Of a stretch of DNA of 64,000 nt, positions 1 through 8,591 are shown in pieces. The position numbers and the translations under genes were made by a program. The notes under the pieces are model-generated. The model ran no database searches. It worked only from the letters and a program-made list of their open reading frames with translations, and was not told the origin of the DNA. The stretch comes from Arthrobacter globiformis NBRC 12137 (GTDB lineage Bacteria > Actinomycetota > Actinomycetes > Actinomycetales > Micrococcaceae): positions 1-64,000 of the forward strand of contig NZ_BAEG01000037.1 in the NCBI RefSeq assembly GCF_000238915.1, written 5' to 3'. The number at the start of each line of letters is the position of its first letter. The stretch's first letter is position 1.

Positions 1-546
1 ATGGTTTTTGCCCCTGACACGGAACTCGCGCTGCGCTTCGTAGTGAACCTCATCAACTCGGCCGCCAACGGCGAGGAACACCTGGCCACAGTGGAAGATC
101 TGGACGAGTTCCTGGGGCAGGAGGGCTTTACCGGTTTCCGCACCCGCGACGCCGCCGAGCTGTCCAGCATCCACGCACTGCGGACGGAACTGGCAGCCCT
201 GTGGACGGCAGATGAGGACACGGCCGTGGCTGGCGTGAACCGTCTCCTGCGCGAGGCCCAGGCACTCCCCCAGCTCCTCAAGCACGACCAGTGGGACTGG
301 CACCTGCACGCCACGACGCACGATGCCCCGCTGGCGGACAGGATGGGCACCGAAGCAGCCATGGCGCTGGTGGACGTGATCCGCAGCAAGGAGATGGACC
401 GCATGCTCGTGTGCGCGGCCGATGACTGCGACGCTGCGGTGCTCGACCTCAGCCGGAACCGGTCCAAGCGGTACTGTGACACCGGGAACTGCGCCAACCG
501 AGCGCACGTGGCGGCGTACCGGGCACGCCGCGCCAGCGGAGAGTAG
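1..546 (+). CDS. CGNR-type zinc finger protein (ABATE domain)
   Basis: A 181-residue protein whose first ATG is the first base of the window, so the upstream region is not visible. The N-terminal part resembles the stress-induced ABATE domain. The C-terminal 45 residues hold a four-cysteine zinc finger (C138, C143, C159, C164) followed by N-R and the basic A-x-R-A-R-R tail typical of CGNR proteins. The signature reads CANR instead of CGNR, a single Gly-to-Ala change. The family is regarded as DNA-binding transcriptional regulators; the target is unknown. The opening M-x-F-A-P-D-T-E is usual for actinobacterial members, which supports a complete N-terminus. Confidence 0.85.
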   Translation: MVFAPDTELALRFVVNLINSAANGEEHLATVEDLDEFLGQEGFTGFRTRDAAELSSIHALRTELAALWTADEDTAVAGVNRLLREAQALPQLLKHDQWDWHLHATTHDAPLADRMGTEAAMALVDVIRSKEMDRMLVCAADDCDAAVLDLSRNRSKRYCDTGNCANRAHVAAYRARRASGE

Positions 547-596
547 TCACCGCGAGCAGAGAGTATGCCGCGCCGGCGGCGACTGGCGGTTAGGCG

Positions 597-1022
597 TTAG
601 GAGGTTCCGCCGTCGGGCCCGGATTCGCCGGTTGCGGCCGAACCCGCCGAACCCGGGGCATCCGGGCGGCGCTGGGTTCCCCCGCTTGAGGTTCCCCCGC
701 TCGAGGTTCCCTGGGCCCCGTGGCCGCCGTGTCCCTGCGAGGGCTTCCGGGCCGAGCTCAGGTTCACCCCGGAGCCTTTCCCCAGGTGGGCGGCATTGTC
801 CTTGTAGCTCATGGACAGCATCGCGGCGATGACGAGGGTGACAATGAAGGCGATGCCGGCGGCGGTGAAGGCCAGGTCGAACCGCGGCGACCGGGCGCTG
901 CCGCCGGAAGCAAAAATCAGAACTGCGAAGAACGCCACCACAGCCCAGAAGGCGGAGAACATCAGGGGTCCCTTCACCGAGGTCCGCAGGTTGCGCGGTT
1001 CTCCTGGTTTCTGGTGTGCCAA
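597..1022 (-). CDS. Small two-helix membrane protein, Ser/Gly-rich tail
   Basis: The frame is open for 358 codons, but only the last 141 look like protein. A TTG at 1020-1022 sits 7 bases after a GGAGG, and I take it as the start. The product has a short basic N-terminus, two predicted membrane helices (about residues 22-42 and 52-75) and a long Gly/Ser/Thr-rich, probably disordered C-terminal tail. Such proteins recur in Arthrobacter without known function. It lies downstream of another membrane protein gene on the same strand, about 110 bp away. The function is not recognised. Confidence 0.65.
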   Translation of the reverse strand: MAHQKPGEPRNLRTSVKGPLMFSAFWAVVAFFAVLIFASGGSARSPRFDLAFTAAGIAFIVTLVIAAMLSMSYKDNAAHLGKGSGVNLSSARKPSQGHGGHGAQGTSSGGTSSGGTQRRPDAPGSAGSAATGESGPDGGTS

Positions 1023-1135
1023 GGTGATTCCTCCCGTGCGGGCGGCGCGATGCGGCCTGCCCGCTGTGATGTGTGCTGGTGCTGAAGGGGTACTGGGTGT
1101 CGAAGGCTGTTCTACAACGAGTAGAAGCCCTGGTA

Positions 1136-1729
1136 CTAGTTTACGGCCTTTGGCGCGTCCGCCCGCGCATCGTGCCGGAGCGAGAGGCCTGCCAGGATCC
1201 AGAGCACGCCCGAGATTATGGCCCCGCCGCCGGCAACACCCAGCAGTGCGTGGGGACCAAGGCCCACAAAGAACGGCAGGGTGCCGGCCGTGCCCAGCCC
1301 GATGACTCCGGAGGCCAGCCAGTCGCGGGCCAGGACGTGCCGTCCGCGCAGCGTAACGCCCAGCCACAGCTCGGCCGCCGACGCCACGGCCAGCCCCACA
1401 GCGCCAATCACGGCGAACACCAGGCTGCCCTGCAGGAACAGCAGGGCCACGCCGGCACCGGTCAGGGCCGCACCCGCAGCGGACAGCAGTCGGCCGGCGG
1501 GCGCTTCCCGCCGGAAACCGGTCATCGGAATGCCCCACAGCAGGATCAGGCCCGTGGCCAGCAGATACACCCCGCCCGTCAGCGACATTCCGGCCACCGA
1601 AGGGGCCGCCCAGAACACGGTCACGGCGCCGAACGCCAGCGCGGCGGCAGCCCGCAGCAGGGCGGGTTTCCACAGCTCCGCCGAGGGGGCAGGCACATCG
1701 GATTCAGCAGGGTTAACGGGGGAAGTCAC
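1136..1729 (-). CDS. Multi-pass membrane protein, DUF308/HdeD-like
   Basis: A 197-residue protein with a polar N-terminus of about 25 residues and then six predicted hydrophobic helices rich in Ala, Gly and Leu, arranged as in the DUF308/HdeD acid-resistance membrane family. Relatives in Arthrobacter are sometimes mislabelled as acyl-CoA synthetase, but no adenylation motif is present. It lies 48 bp downstream of the MATE exporter gene on the same strand and may be co-transcribed with it. The family assignment rests on helix pattern and composition only. Confidence 0.65.
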   Translation of the reverse strand: MTSPVNPAESDVPAPSAELWKPALLRAAAALAFGAVTVFWAAPSVAGMSLTGGVYLLATGLILLWGIPMTGFRREAPAGRLLSAAGAALTGAGVALLFLQGSLVFAVIGAVGLAVASAAELWLGVTLRGRHVLARDWLASGVIGLGTAGTLPFFVGLGPHALLGVAGGGAIISGVLWILAGLSLRHDARADAPKAVN

Positions 1730-1777
1730 TGCTCCAGTTTAGTGCGCCGGCCTGTGCCCGCGAATCCGGGCCGCAGG

Positions 1778-3130
1778 CTAGGAGCCGAGCACCATCCAGC
1801 GGTCCGTCCTGGCCCGCAGTCCCAGGGTCACGGCCCGGGCGCACATGTAGCCCAGCGAAAAGGCCACCCACACCCAAACCAGCGCCGCCGCGCCGTCGGC
1901 CCCGGCCAGCGGCACCACCAGCAGCAGCGGAAGGTACACCGCGAGATTTACGACGCCGGCAATCGCCAGATACTTCGCGTCGCCGGCCCCGATCAGCACC
2001 CCGTCGAGGACGAACACGTAACCGGCGAGGGGCTGGCCCGCGGCCAGAACCCACAGGGCCGCTGTCAGCACCGACTGGACGCCGGCGTCGGGCGTGAAGA
2101 GAGCGCCGGCGAACGGGGCAGCCAGGGCGAGGAGCACGCCGGTGACCACACCGAAGCCGGTGCCCCAGCGGATCATGGTCCGGGTCAGGATCCGGGCTTT
2201 GCCGGGGTTGGAGGCGCCCAACTCCTTGCCGATCAGCGCCTGCGCGGCGATGGCCAGTGCGTCCAGTGCGAAGGCAAGGAAGGTGAAGACCGTCATGGCC
2301 AGCTGGTGGGCGGCCAGGTTCACCGCTCCCTGGGCCGTCACCACGAGAACGGTGGCAAGGATGGCAGTGCGCAGGCTGAGGGTCCGCAGCATGAGCCAGG
2401 AGCCCACCTTGGTCATGGCCCGGATCCCATGCCAGTCGGGCAGCAGGCTGACCCCGTAATGACTGGCGTTGCGCTGCACCATCACCAGGTACACCGCTGC
2501 CATGGCCCACTGCGCGATGCTGGTTCCCATTGCAGACCCGACCACGGACAGCCCGAGTCCGTACACCAGCACCAGGTTCAGCACGATGTTCAGCCCGAAA
2601 CCCGCCGTGGCCACTACCAACGGCGTCCGGGTATCCTGCAGTCCCCTCAGCACGCCCGTGCCCGCGAAGATGAGCAGCATCGCGACCAGCCCGGGCATGG
2701 ACCAGCGCAGATAGTCGACGGCGAATGTGCGGATTTCCGGGCTCGGCCCCATGAGCCCGATCAGCGGCTCCGCGGCGAGGAACCCTGCCAACGCCAGCGT
2801 GGTCCCGAGCAGGAGGGCGAGCCAGACGCCGTCGCGCCCGGCGGCCAGCGCCCTGCCCAGCTGGCCGTCCCCTACCGCCCGCGCCACGGCCGGGGTGGTG
2901 GAGTAGGCCAGGAAAACCATCAGCCCCACCGCGGTGTGCAGCACCGCCGAGGCCAGTCCGACGCCGGCCAGCTGGGCCACGCCCAGGTGCCCCACGATGG
3001 CCGAATCGGCAAGCAGAAAGAGCGGTTCGGCGATCAGCGCGCCGAAGGCTGGAACGGCAAGCCGGAGGATTTCACGGCCGTGGCTCTCGGGTTTGGGGGT
3101 GGAAATGGCGGCGGAAGGCGATTGTGGCAC
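1778..3130 (-). CDS. MATE family efflux transporter (DinF-like)
   Basis: A 450-residue integral membrane protein with about 12 predicted helices. After a short polar N-terminus, the run I-L-R-L-A-V-P-A-F and then A-D-S-A-I-V-G-H-L-G matches the N-terminal signature of DinF-type MATE exporters, which expel cationic drugs or toxic metabolites using Na+ or H+ gradients. The length is typical (440-460). It is divergently oriented from the doxX-like gene; the 158 bp between the two starts contain an inverted repeat. The substrate cannot be told from sequence. Confidence 0.88.
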   Translation of the reverse strand: MPQSPSAAISTPKPESHGREILRLAVPAFGALIAEPLFLLADSAIVGHLGVAQLAGVGLASAVLHTAVGLMVFLAYSTTPAVARAVGDGQLGRALAAGRDGVWLALLLGTTLALAGFLAAEPLIGLMGPSPEIRTFAVDYLRWSMPGLVAMLLIFAGTGVLRGLQDTRTPLVVATAGFGLNIVLNLVLVYGLGLSVVGSAMGTSIAQWAMAAVYLVMVQRNASHYGVSLLPDWHGIRAMTKVGSWLMLRTLSLRTAILATVLVVTAQGAVNLAAHQLAMTVFTFLAFALDALAIAAQALIGKELGASNPGKARILTRTMIRWGTGFGVVTGVLLALAAPFAGALFTPDAGVQSVLTAALWVLAAGQPLAGYVFVLDGVLIGAGDAKYLAIAGVVNLAVYLPLLLVVPLAGADGAAALVWVWVAFSLGYMCARAVTLGLRARTDRWMVLGS

Positions 3131-3174
3131 GGATTCAGCCTAGCTGGCGCAGAAAAGATAACCACGACACATTA

Positions 3175-3188
3175 GTTGACACTTCAAC
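3175..3188. promoter_or_regulatory. Inverted repeat GTTGA-N4-TCAAC, possible operator
   Basis: A perfect 5-bp inverted repeat with a 4-bp spacer lies between the divergent MATE and doxX genes and overlaps a TTGACA that could be a -35 element for doxX. TTGA/TCAA half-sites are typical of MarR-family regulators. The operator role is inferred from position and symmetry only. Confidence 0.4.
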
Positions 3189-3288
3189 AAAATTTCGGGA
3201 GAGTGGAATGGAAGCATCACCGGACGCGCTCCGGACCGCATGCGTAAAAGAGACAAACCCCCAATCGATCCGAACGGTGAGAATCTCC

Positions 3289-3723
3289 ATGAACCAGTCC
3301 ACCCAGACCACCACAGCCCTGACGATCCTGCGAGTGATCGCGGGATTCCTCTTCGCCGCGCACGGCTGGCAGAAGTTCAACGAATTCACCATCGCCGGCA
3401 CGCAGGCATCCTTCGCCAAGATGGGGGTCCCGGCCGCTGAGGTCGCCGCCCCGGTCGTCGCCACGCTGGAACTGGTGGGCGGCATCGCCCTCATCCTCGG
3501 CGTGCTGACCCGCGTCTTCGCCGCCCTTCTCGCCCTGGACATGCTCGGCGCCCTCTTTCTGGTCCACGCCTCGGCCGGAGTTTTCGTCGCCACCGGCGGC
3601 TACGAGCTGGTTCTCCTGCTTGCAGCCGGGGCAGCGGCCATCGCCCTTGCCGGAGCCGGCCGCCTCTCGGCGGACGCAGCCCTGTTCGGCCGCAGCGATT
3701 CAAAGCTCAAGGTTCTCGCGTAA
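3289..3723 (+). CDS. DoxX family membrane protein
   Basis: The open frame extends upstream to 3124, but the ATG at 3289 opens the recognisable domain, giving 144 residues. There are four hydrophobic helices. The first contains R-V-x-x-G-x-L-F-x-x-H-G-x-Q-K, the DoxX signature, followed by the central E-L-V-G-G-I-x-L-I-L-G segment. DoxX proteins are small quinone- or redox-linked membrane proteins; the actinobacterial homologue takes part in oxidative stress resistance. The gene stands alone and is followed by a strong terminator. No ideal ribosome binding site precedes the chosen start. Confidence 0.85.
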   Translation: MNQSTQTTTALTILRVIAGFLFAAHGWQKFNEFTIAGTQASFAKMGVPAAEVAAPVVATLELVGGIALILGVLTRVFAALLALDMLGALFLVHASAGVFVATGGYELVLLLAAGAAAIALAGAGRLSADAALFGRSDSKLKVLA

Positions 3724-3771
3724 CATCCCCGGACAGGCAGCACCGTTCCAGGGCGGTGATTGTCCGGGAAC

Positions 3772-3828
3772 AACGACGGCGGCTGCTCGCCTGGCGCTTC
3801 GGCGCCCGGCGGGCGGCCGCCGTCGTTT
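3772..3828. terminator. Long hairpin terminator between doxX and aztD
   Basis: Twelve-base arms (3772-3783 and 3816-3827) are perfectly complementary and enclose a second GC-rich hairpin with a TTCG-like loop. A short T run follows on the + strand and an A run precedes it, so it can serve both convergent genes. Confidence 0.8.
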
Positions 3829-3881
3829 AATGTCATTCCGTGGTTTCGGCCGGCTGCTGTCAGCTCGGCCATGCCTGTTGT

Positions 3882-5261
3882 TCAGCCGGTGACGCCCGTC
3901 AGTTCATCGGGCGTGTGGGCCAGCGTTGCTGTGCGGACAGTCTTTCCCGCCTTCAGGTCAACGGCGTGCAGTTTCCGGGTGGCCGGTTCGGTTACATAGG
4001 CCATGGAGCCCTGGACGTACAGGGTGGGCCGCGGGTCCTGCCACGCCTCGGGCTCCTGCCAGGCCGGCACGACGGGAATCGTGGACTCGGTGGCGCCGGT
4101 CAGCGGGTTGAGAACATGCAGCGCGCCATCGGTGCCAAGGACCAGTGCCTCCCCGGCCGGCCCGCGCCCCAGCGACCGGAAGGAATAGCTCGTCCTGAGT
4201 TCCACCAGCTTCAGGGCCTTGGTGTCGGTGTTCACCAGTGAAATCCTGGTGGGCCGCTCCAATACCGCTTCCTTGTCCACCTTGTAGTCCCCCAGCACCA
4301 CAGGCGACGCCGGCGAGCCGGCCTGGTTGCCCATCCTGCCATAGGCGTCCGGGCTGGCGACCTTGGCGAACTTGCCGTCCTTGAATACCAGCATCCCGTC
4401 CTCGCATCCGAAGATCACGGTACTGTCGCCGGCCACCGCCTCGCCGTGGACGCCCGGGCAGTTCGGGCTCCGGAGGATCTCCTTGCGGCCCTGGCCCGCG
4501 GCCTGCCCCAGGAGGGCCACGGCGTTGCGGGCATCCTCGTCCCCCACTGTCACCAGCAGCTTCCCGTCATCCAGTTCCACAGCCACGCCGTGGTGGGCCT
4601 CGGGCGCTGTGTAGGTCGCCGTCTCCGGAAGCCCGTCATCCGCCAGCGTTCCAAGGGCGGCCGATTCAAAGGACTCCACCTTGCCGGACCCGTCACTGAA
4701 CAGGACGGTCCTGCCCGCGTGCCGCACCACATGGCCCGGCTTGCTGGCCCCGAACGCGTGATCCGTCAGTGTTGGCTCGGCGGCATAGGAATGGCCATGG
4801 TCGCCATGCTGCTCGGTCCAGGTGCCGGCATCGAGAACGCGGAATGAGTCGTCCGCCGCCACCAGGACGTGGCGGCCGTCCCCCGCAGGGCTGATGCGGT
4901 TGTAGCCGTCCATTGCAACGTCCCCGGCGGGCTGAAGGGTTGCCGCGTCCAGCACTCCGACGCCGCCGGCGTAGGTGTACACCAGTCGCGGCTCAGGGGC
5001 GCGAAGCTCGGCCGGTTCCGCGGCCCCTCCGTGCGGGGAGGTGCTGGCGGAACTTTCGGCGGTACTCTGCGCGGGGCCAATGGCGCAGCCTGCCAGCAGC
5101 AGGACAACTCCGCAGGCGGCGGCCACGGGCACTACCAGCGGCGCTGCGAGGGGCCTTTTGAAACACGCCACGAATGGCTTGGTGGACAGCCCTGAATATG
5201 GGCTCTCTGCGCGGCGGCGGATGCTGCGCGGGGCAGGAGAATTGAATCGTCTCGTCAACAT
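3882..5261 (-). CDS. aztD: AztD-like zinc metallochaperone lipoprotein
   Basis: A secreted beta-propeller-type protein of 459 residues from the ATG at 5259-5261. The N-terminus has a long basic region, then a hydrophobic segment ending L-L-A-G-C, a lipobox. A His-rich motif H-G-D-H-G-H and further paired histidines (H-H-G-V) match AztD, the periplasmic chaperone that hands zinc to the AztABC importer. An upstream ATG at 5279 is possible but lies inside the palindromic operator. No aztABC genes are adjacent, so the partner transporter must be elsewhere. The family call is confident; zinc specificity is inferred from the family and the operator. Confidence 0.82.
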   Translation of the reverse strand: MLTRRFNSPAPRSIRRRAESPYSGLSTKPFVACFKRPLAAPLVVPVAAACGVVLLLAGCAIGPAQSTAESSASTSPHGGAAEPAELRAPEPRLVYTYAGGVGVLDAATLQPAGDVAMDGYNRISPAGDGRHVLVAADDSFRVLDAGTWTEQHGDHGHSYAAEPTLTDHAFGASKPGHVVRHAGRTVLFSDGSGKVESFESAALGTLADDGLPETATYTAPEAHHGVAVELDDGKLLVTVGDEDARNAVALLGQAAGQGRKEILRSPNCPGVHGEAVAGDSTVIFGCEDGMLVFKDGKFAKVASPDAYGRMGNQAGSPASPVVLGDYKVDKEAVLERPTRISLVNTDTKALKLVELRTSYSFRSLGRGPAGEALVLGTDGALHVLNPLTGATESTIPVVPAWQEPEAWQDPRPTLYVQGSMAYVTEPATRKLHAVDLKAGKTVRTATLAHTPDELTGVTG

Positions 5262-5263
5262 GA

Positions 5264-5290
5264 CACTAATGATAATCATTATTATTAGTG
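5264..5290. promoter_or_regulatory. 27-bp near-perfect palindrome, Zur/Fur-type operator
   Basis: Two 13-base arms around a central C at 5277 match at 12 of 13 positions (outer arms CACTAAT and ATTAGTG). The core TAATGATAATCATTA resembles Fur-superfamily operators. It lies directly before, or over, the start of the aztD-like gene, which fits zinc-dependent repression by Zur. The palindrome is seen; the regulator is inferred. Confidence 0.75.
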
Positions 5291-5425
5291 ATTCGGCGAC
5301 TCCGGCTCTTGCGTGACGGGGAATTCAGGGCACGGGATTCATCGCGCGGGCGTCTTATGGCATCGATGAACACGATTGTGAAGCCCCGGATCTGACCAAA
5401 GGAAGGCGGTCAGTAAACTGCGACC

Positions 5426-6400
5426 ATGAGCGAGACTGCCGCCAACTCAGTGACCCTCCGCTTCCTTGCCGCCCCCATGGACGTGGGCCACAGCGGATCC
5501 GTCGACGCCGGCACGGTGCTCGAGTGGGTGGACAAGGCGGCATATGCGGCCGCCGTCGGCTGGGCCAAGTCCTACTGTGTCACCGCCTACGTGGGGAACA
5601 TCCACTTTGCCGACCCGGTGAACATCGGCGACATGGTTGAGGTCACGGCCACCATCGTCTTCACCGGCCGCTCCTCCATGCATATCCGAACGGTGGTTTC
5701 CTCCGGGGACCCCAAGGGCGGGCCGGCCACCATGCGCAGCCAGTGCATGGTGATCTTTGTGGCGGTTGGCGAGGACGGGAAGCCCGTCCCGGTTAAGCAG
5801 TTCGAGCCGGTAACGGCGGAGGAACTGGAACAGCGGGACCACGCCCTGGCCCGGATCGGGATCCGCGAGCAGATCGTCGAAGCCATGAGCGCGCAGGAAT
5901 ATACAGATGCCGGGACCGCCGAGCGCGTCGTGCTGCGGTTCATGGCAGCGCCCACCGACGTTAACTGGGGCGGAAAAGTCCATGGCGGCATCGTCATGAA
6001 ATGGATCGACGAAGCCGCATATGTTTGCGCCTCACGCTACTGCGGCCGGGACACGGTGGCCGTCTTCTCCGGCGGCGTGCGCTTCTACCGGCCGCTGCTG
6101 ATCGGCCACGTGGTGGAGGTGGAGGCGCGGCTGGTCTACACGGGCACCAAGGGCATGCACGTTGCCGTACATGTCCGGTCCGGGGACCCCAAGGGCCGCG
6201 AACTGAACCTGACCACCTACTGTCTCACCGTGATGGTCGCCCGCGACGCCGAGGGCACCTCGGTCCCCATCCCTGCATGGACCCCCGTGTCCGAGGAGGA
6301 CAAGCGGCTTCACGCCCATGCCCGGGAACTCCTGGAAATCAGGGCAGCAGCCCCGGGAAACAGGCTGCCCAACCACCTGCTGCAGTCGCAACGGCACTAG
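5426..6400 (+). CDS. Acyl-CoA thioesterase with two hotdog domains
   Basis: A 324-residue protein made of two homologous halves (about 1-150 and 165-305). Each contains R-F-x-A-A-P-x-D-V, then G-x-V-x-x-W-x-D-x-A-A-Y, and a later S-G-D-P-K-G near the end of the fold. This is the tandem BFIT/YciA-type hotdog arrangement; such enzymes hydrolyse acyl-CoA esters to free acid and CoA. The second half carries N-W-x-G-x-V-H-G-G, closest to the catalytic consensus; the first half has H-S-G-S-V-D-A-G, so the halves may not be equally active. It converges on dnaB. Confidence 0.88.
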   Translation: MSETAANSVTLRFLAAPMDVGHSGSVDAGTVLEWVDKAAYAAAVGWAKSYCVTAYVGNIHFADPVNIGDMVEVTATIVFTGRSSMHIRTVVSSGDPKGGPATMRSQCMVIFVAVGEDGKPVPVKQFEPVTAEELEQRDHALARIGIREQIVEAMSAQEYTDAGTAERVVLRFMAAPTDVNWGGKVHGGIVMKWIDEAAYVCASRYCGRDTVAVFSGGVRFYRPLLIGHVVEVEARLVYTGTKGMHVAVHVRSGDPKGRELNLTTYCLTVMVARDAEGTSVPIPAWTPVSEEDKRLHAHARELLEIRAAAPGNRLPNHLLQSQRH

Positions 6401-6497
6401 CACCGGCGGCCTGCGCTGCCCCCTCGGACACTGCTCCCGCGGACACTGACCCCTTGGACATCGCTCCCGCGGAACGCCCGGCCGAGGCCGCCGCAGC

Positions 6498-7883
6498 CTA
6501 GAAGCCGCCGCCTCCGCCGGCGTCCCCAGCCATGTTGGCGAACCGCGAGTAATGGCCCTGGAAGGCGACCACGATGTCCTTGGTAGGGCCGTTACGGTGT
6601 TTGGCCACGAGGATGTCTGCCTCACCGGCCCGCGGGGACTCCTTGTCGTAGACGTCCTCGCGGTGCAGCAGAATCACCATGTCGGCGTCCTGCTCGATGG
6701 AACCCGACTCACGCAGGTCCGAGACCATGGGGCGCTTGTCCTGGCGCTGCTCAGAACCACGGTTCAGCTGCGACAGCGCGATGACAGGCACCTGGAGTTC
6801 CTTGGCGAGCAGCTTCAGCGCACGGGAGAACTCGGAGACTTCCTGCTGGCGGGACTCCACCTTCTTGCCCGAACTCATGAGCTGCAGGTAGTCAAGGATG
6901 ACGAGTTTGAGGTCGTGCTGCTGCTTGAGGCGGCGGCACTTGGCCCGGATCTCCATGAGGGACATGTTGGGGCTGTCGTCAATGAACAGCGGGGCATCAT
7001 TCATGCGCCCCATGGTGGTAGCAATCTTGGACCACTGCTCGTCCTTGATGGTGCCCTTGCGAAGGTCCTGCAGGCCGATGGTGGCCTCGGCCGACAGGAG
7101 ACGCATGGCGATCTCGTTGCGACCCATTTCCAGGGAGAACATCACTGTGCTCAGGTTGTTCTTGATGGCTGCCGAGCGGGCAAAGTCCAGTGCGAAGGTG
7201 GACTTACCCACGGCAGGCCGGGCAGCAATGACGATCATCTGGCCCGGATGCAGCCCGTGCGTCAGCTCGTCCAGCTCGTAGAAGCCGGTGGGGACGCCCA
7301 CCATGCCCTCGCCGCGGTGGCCGGAGGCCTCGATCTCATCCACCGTGGACTCCATGACGTCCTTCAGGACGACGTAGTCTTCCGCCGTGCGGCGCTCGGC
7401 CACCGCGTAGACCTCCGCCTGGGCCTGGTTGACCAGGTCTTCGACCTCGCCGTCCTGCCCGTACCCGAGCTGCACGATCTTGGTGCCGGCATTGACCAGC
7501 CGCCGGAGCACGGCGCGCTCCGCCACGATCTCGGCGTAGTAGCCTGCGTTCGCGGCCGTGGGTACCGTCTGAATGAGCTCATGGAGGTAGGCAGGTCCGC
7601 CGATCCGGTTGATCTCGCCGCGTTTGGTCAGCTCATCGGACACCGTGACGGCATCCGCGGGTTCTCCGCGGCCATAGAGGTCAATGACCGCCTCGTAGAT
7701 GGTTTCGTGGGCAGGGCGGTAGAAGTCTTGCCCGCGCAGGATCTCAACCACGTCCGCAATGGCGTCCTTGGAGAGCATCATGCCGCCCAGGACGGACTGT
7801 TCGGCGGGGATATCCTGGGGAGGTTTACGGCTGCCTTCGGATTCGCGGGTACCTTCGATTGAGTCCAGGTGCGTAACTGACAA
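6498..7883 (-). CDS. dnaB: Replicative DNA helicase DnaB
   Basis: The hexameric fork helicase, 461 residues from a TTG start at 7881-7883. I prefer this TTG because a GGAGG lies 9 bases upstream and conserved sequence begins there; upstream codons in the same frame look non-coding. The N-terminal domain (P-A-E-Q-S-V-L-G-G-M-M) is followed by the RecA-like domain with Walker A A-R-P-A-V-G-K-S-T near residue 225 and Walker B L-V-I-L-D-Y-L-Q-L-M. The arginine-finger region D-L-R-E-S-G-S-I-E-Q-D-A-D is present. There is no intein, unlike many mycobacterial DnaB proteins. It lies 3.5 kb from rplI, its usual neighbour, and has a DnaA-box-rich upstream region. Confidence 0.97.
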   Translation of the reverse strand: MSVTHLDSIEGTRESEGSRKPPQDIPAEQSVLGGMMLSKDAIADVVEILRGQDFYRPAHETIYEAVIDLYGRGEPADAVTVSDELTKRGEINRIGGPAYLHELIQTVPTAANAGYYAEIVAERAVLRRLVNAGTKIVQLGYGQDGEVEDLVNQAQAEVYAVAERRTAEDYVVLKDVMESTVDEIEASGHRGEGMVGVPTGFYELDELTHGLHPGQMIVIAARPAVGKSTFALDFARSAAIKNNLSTVMFSLEMGRNEIAMRLLSAEATIGLQDLRKGTIKDEQWSKIATTMGRMNDAPLFIDDSPNMSLMEIRAKCRRLKQQHDLKLVILDYLQLMSSGKKVESRQQEVSEFSRALKLLAKELQVPVIALSQLNRGSEQRQDKRPMVSDLRESGSIEQDADMVILLHREDVYDKESPRAGEADILVAKHRNGPTKDIVVAFQGHYSRFANMAGDAGGGGGF

Positions 7884-8048
7884 AGCTGCCGTCCTCCAAT
7901 GTGTCCGCAGTCCGTGCAGGAGGACTGCGGCGCGTGTGCCGTGTGCCGTGGGTGGGCCGCGCAGCAAGTATCTGCTGCCCGGGCTGGTGCAACTACACCA
8001 GCAGGCCCTGACATTTTTCGGTCCTGGCCGTTGAACCCAGGCGACGCC

Positions 8049-8565
8049 TCATCCACAGGTTTTCCACAGGGCAGCACTAATCTCCCGGAGCCCGGCTGTT
8101 CGCTGGCTCCGGTATTCAGGCCGGCAGGGAAAACTCACCCGAATGGGGTGTCTCCGCTACGTTAGCGCCCGGGTGGCCACTCACAAAGCCGGCAGTTTCG
8201 CACCTCTGTGGATAACGTGTGCACAACAGACTGCTGCTTGTGCACAGCCTGTGGGGGAAGCTGTGGATAGTAAATTTCTTTCCGGCATATATGCCGCTTG
8301 ACCTGCGGAAACGTTCCGATTTCCCTGTGGACAAATTTAAAATTTGCGCCAACCTTCATCCACAGCCTTAACCGTTGTCTGGGGATACCGGCCGGTAGGT
8401 CTGCCTCCGGCGGGAGTTTTCGCGGCCTGTATTCCCACTTTGTGATACTGATCACCGGCATATGTCGGGGGCCGTCCACGCATGCATGGCGCTGGACGAA
8501 CCTTCCAGTCGAGGGTCATCACAGGAGGGCAGCACCATGCGCAGCCGGGCATATGCTGTGGATAA
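8049..8565. promoter_or_regulatory. DnaA-box cluster upstream of dnaB
   Basis: The 708-bp gap between dnaB and the next gene (7884-8591) carries two perfect DnaA boxes on the minus strand (8207-8215 and 8557-8565). Single-mismatch boxes lie at 8049-8057, 8060-8068, 8262-8270, 8326-8334 and 8356-8364. AT-rich tracts at 8265-8282 and 8330-8348 stand out from the GC-rich surroundings. No gene is seen in the gap. The cluster could couple dnaB expression to DnaA level or titrate DnaA. Confidence 0.75.
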
Positions 8566-8591
8566 CGCTGATCTGGCGTTAAGCTCTAGGT

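Noticed and set aside
1073..3175. 700-codon open frame on the + strand
   Set aside because: It lies antisense to the MATE and DUF308-like genes; its composition (Gly, Gln, His, Arg-rich, no domains) is that of a high-GC shadow frame.
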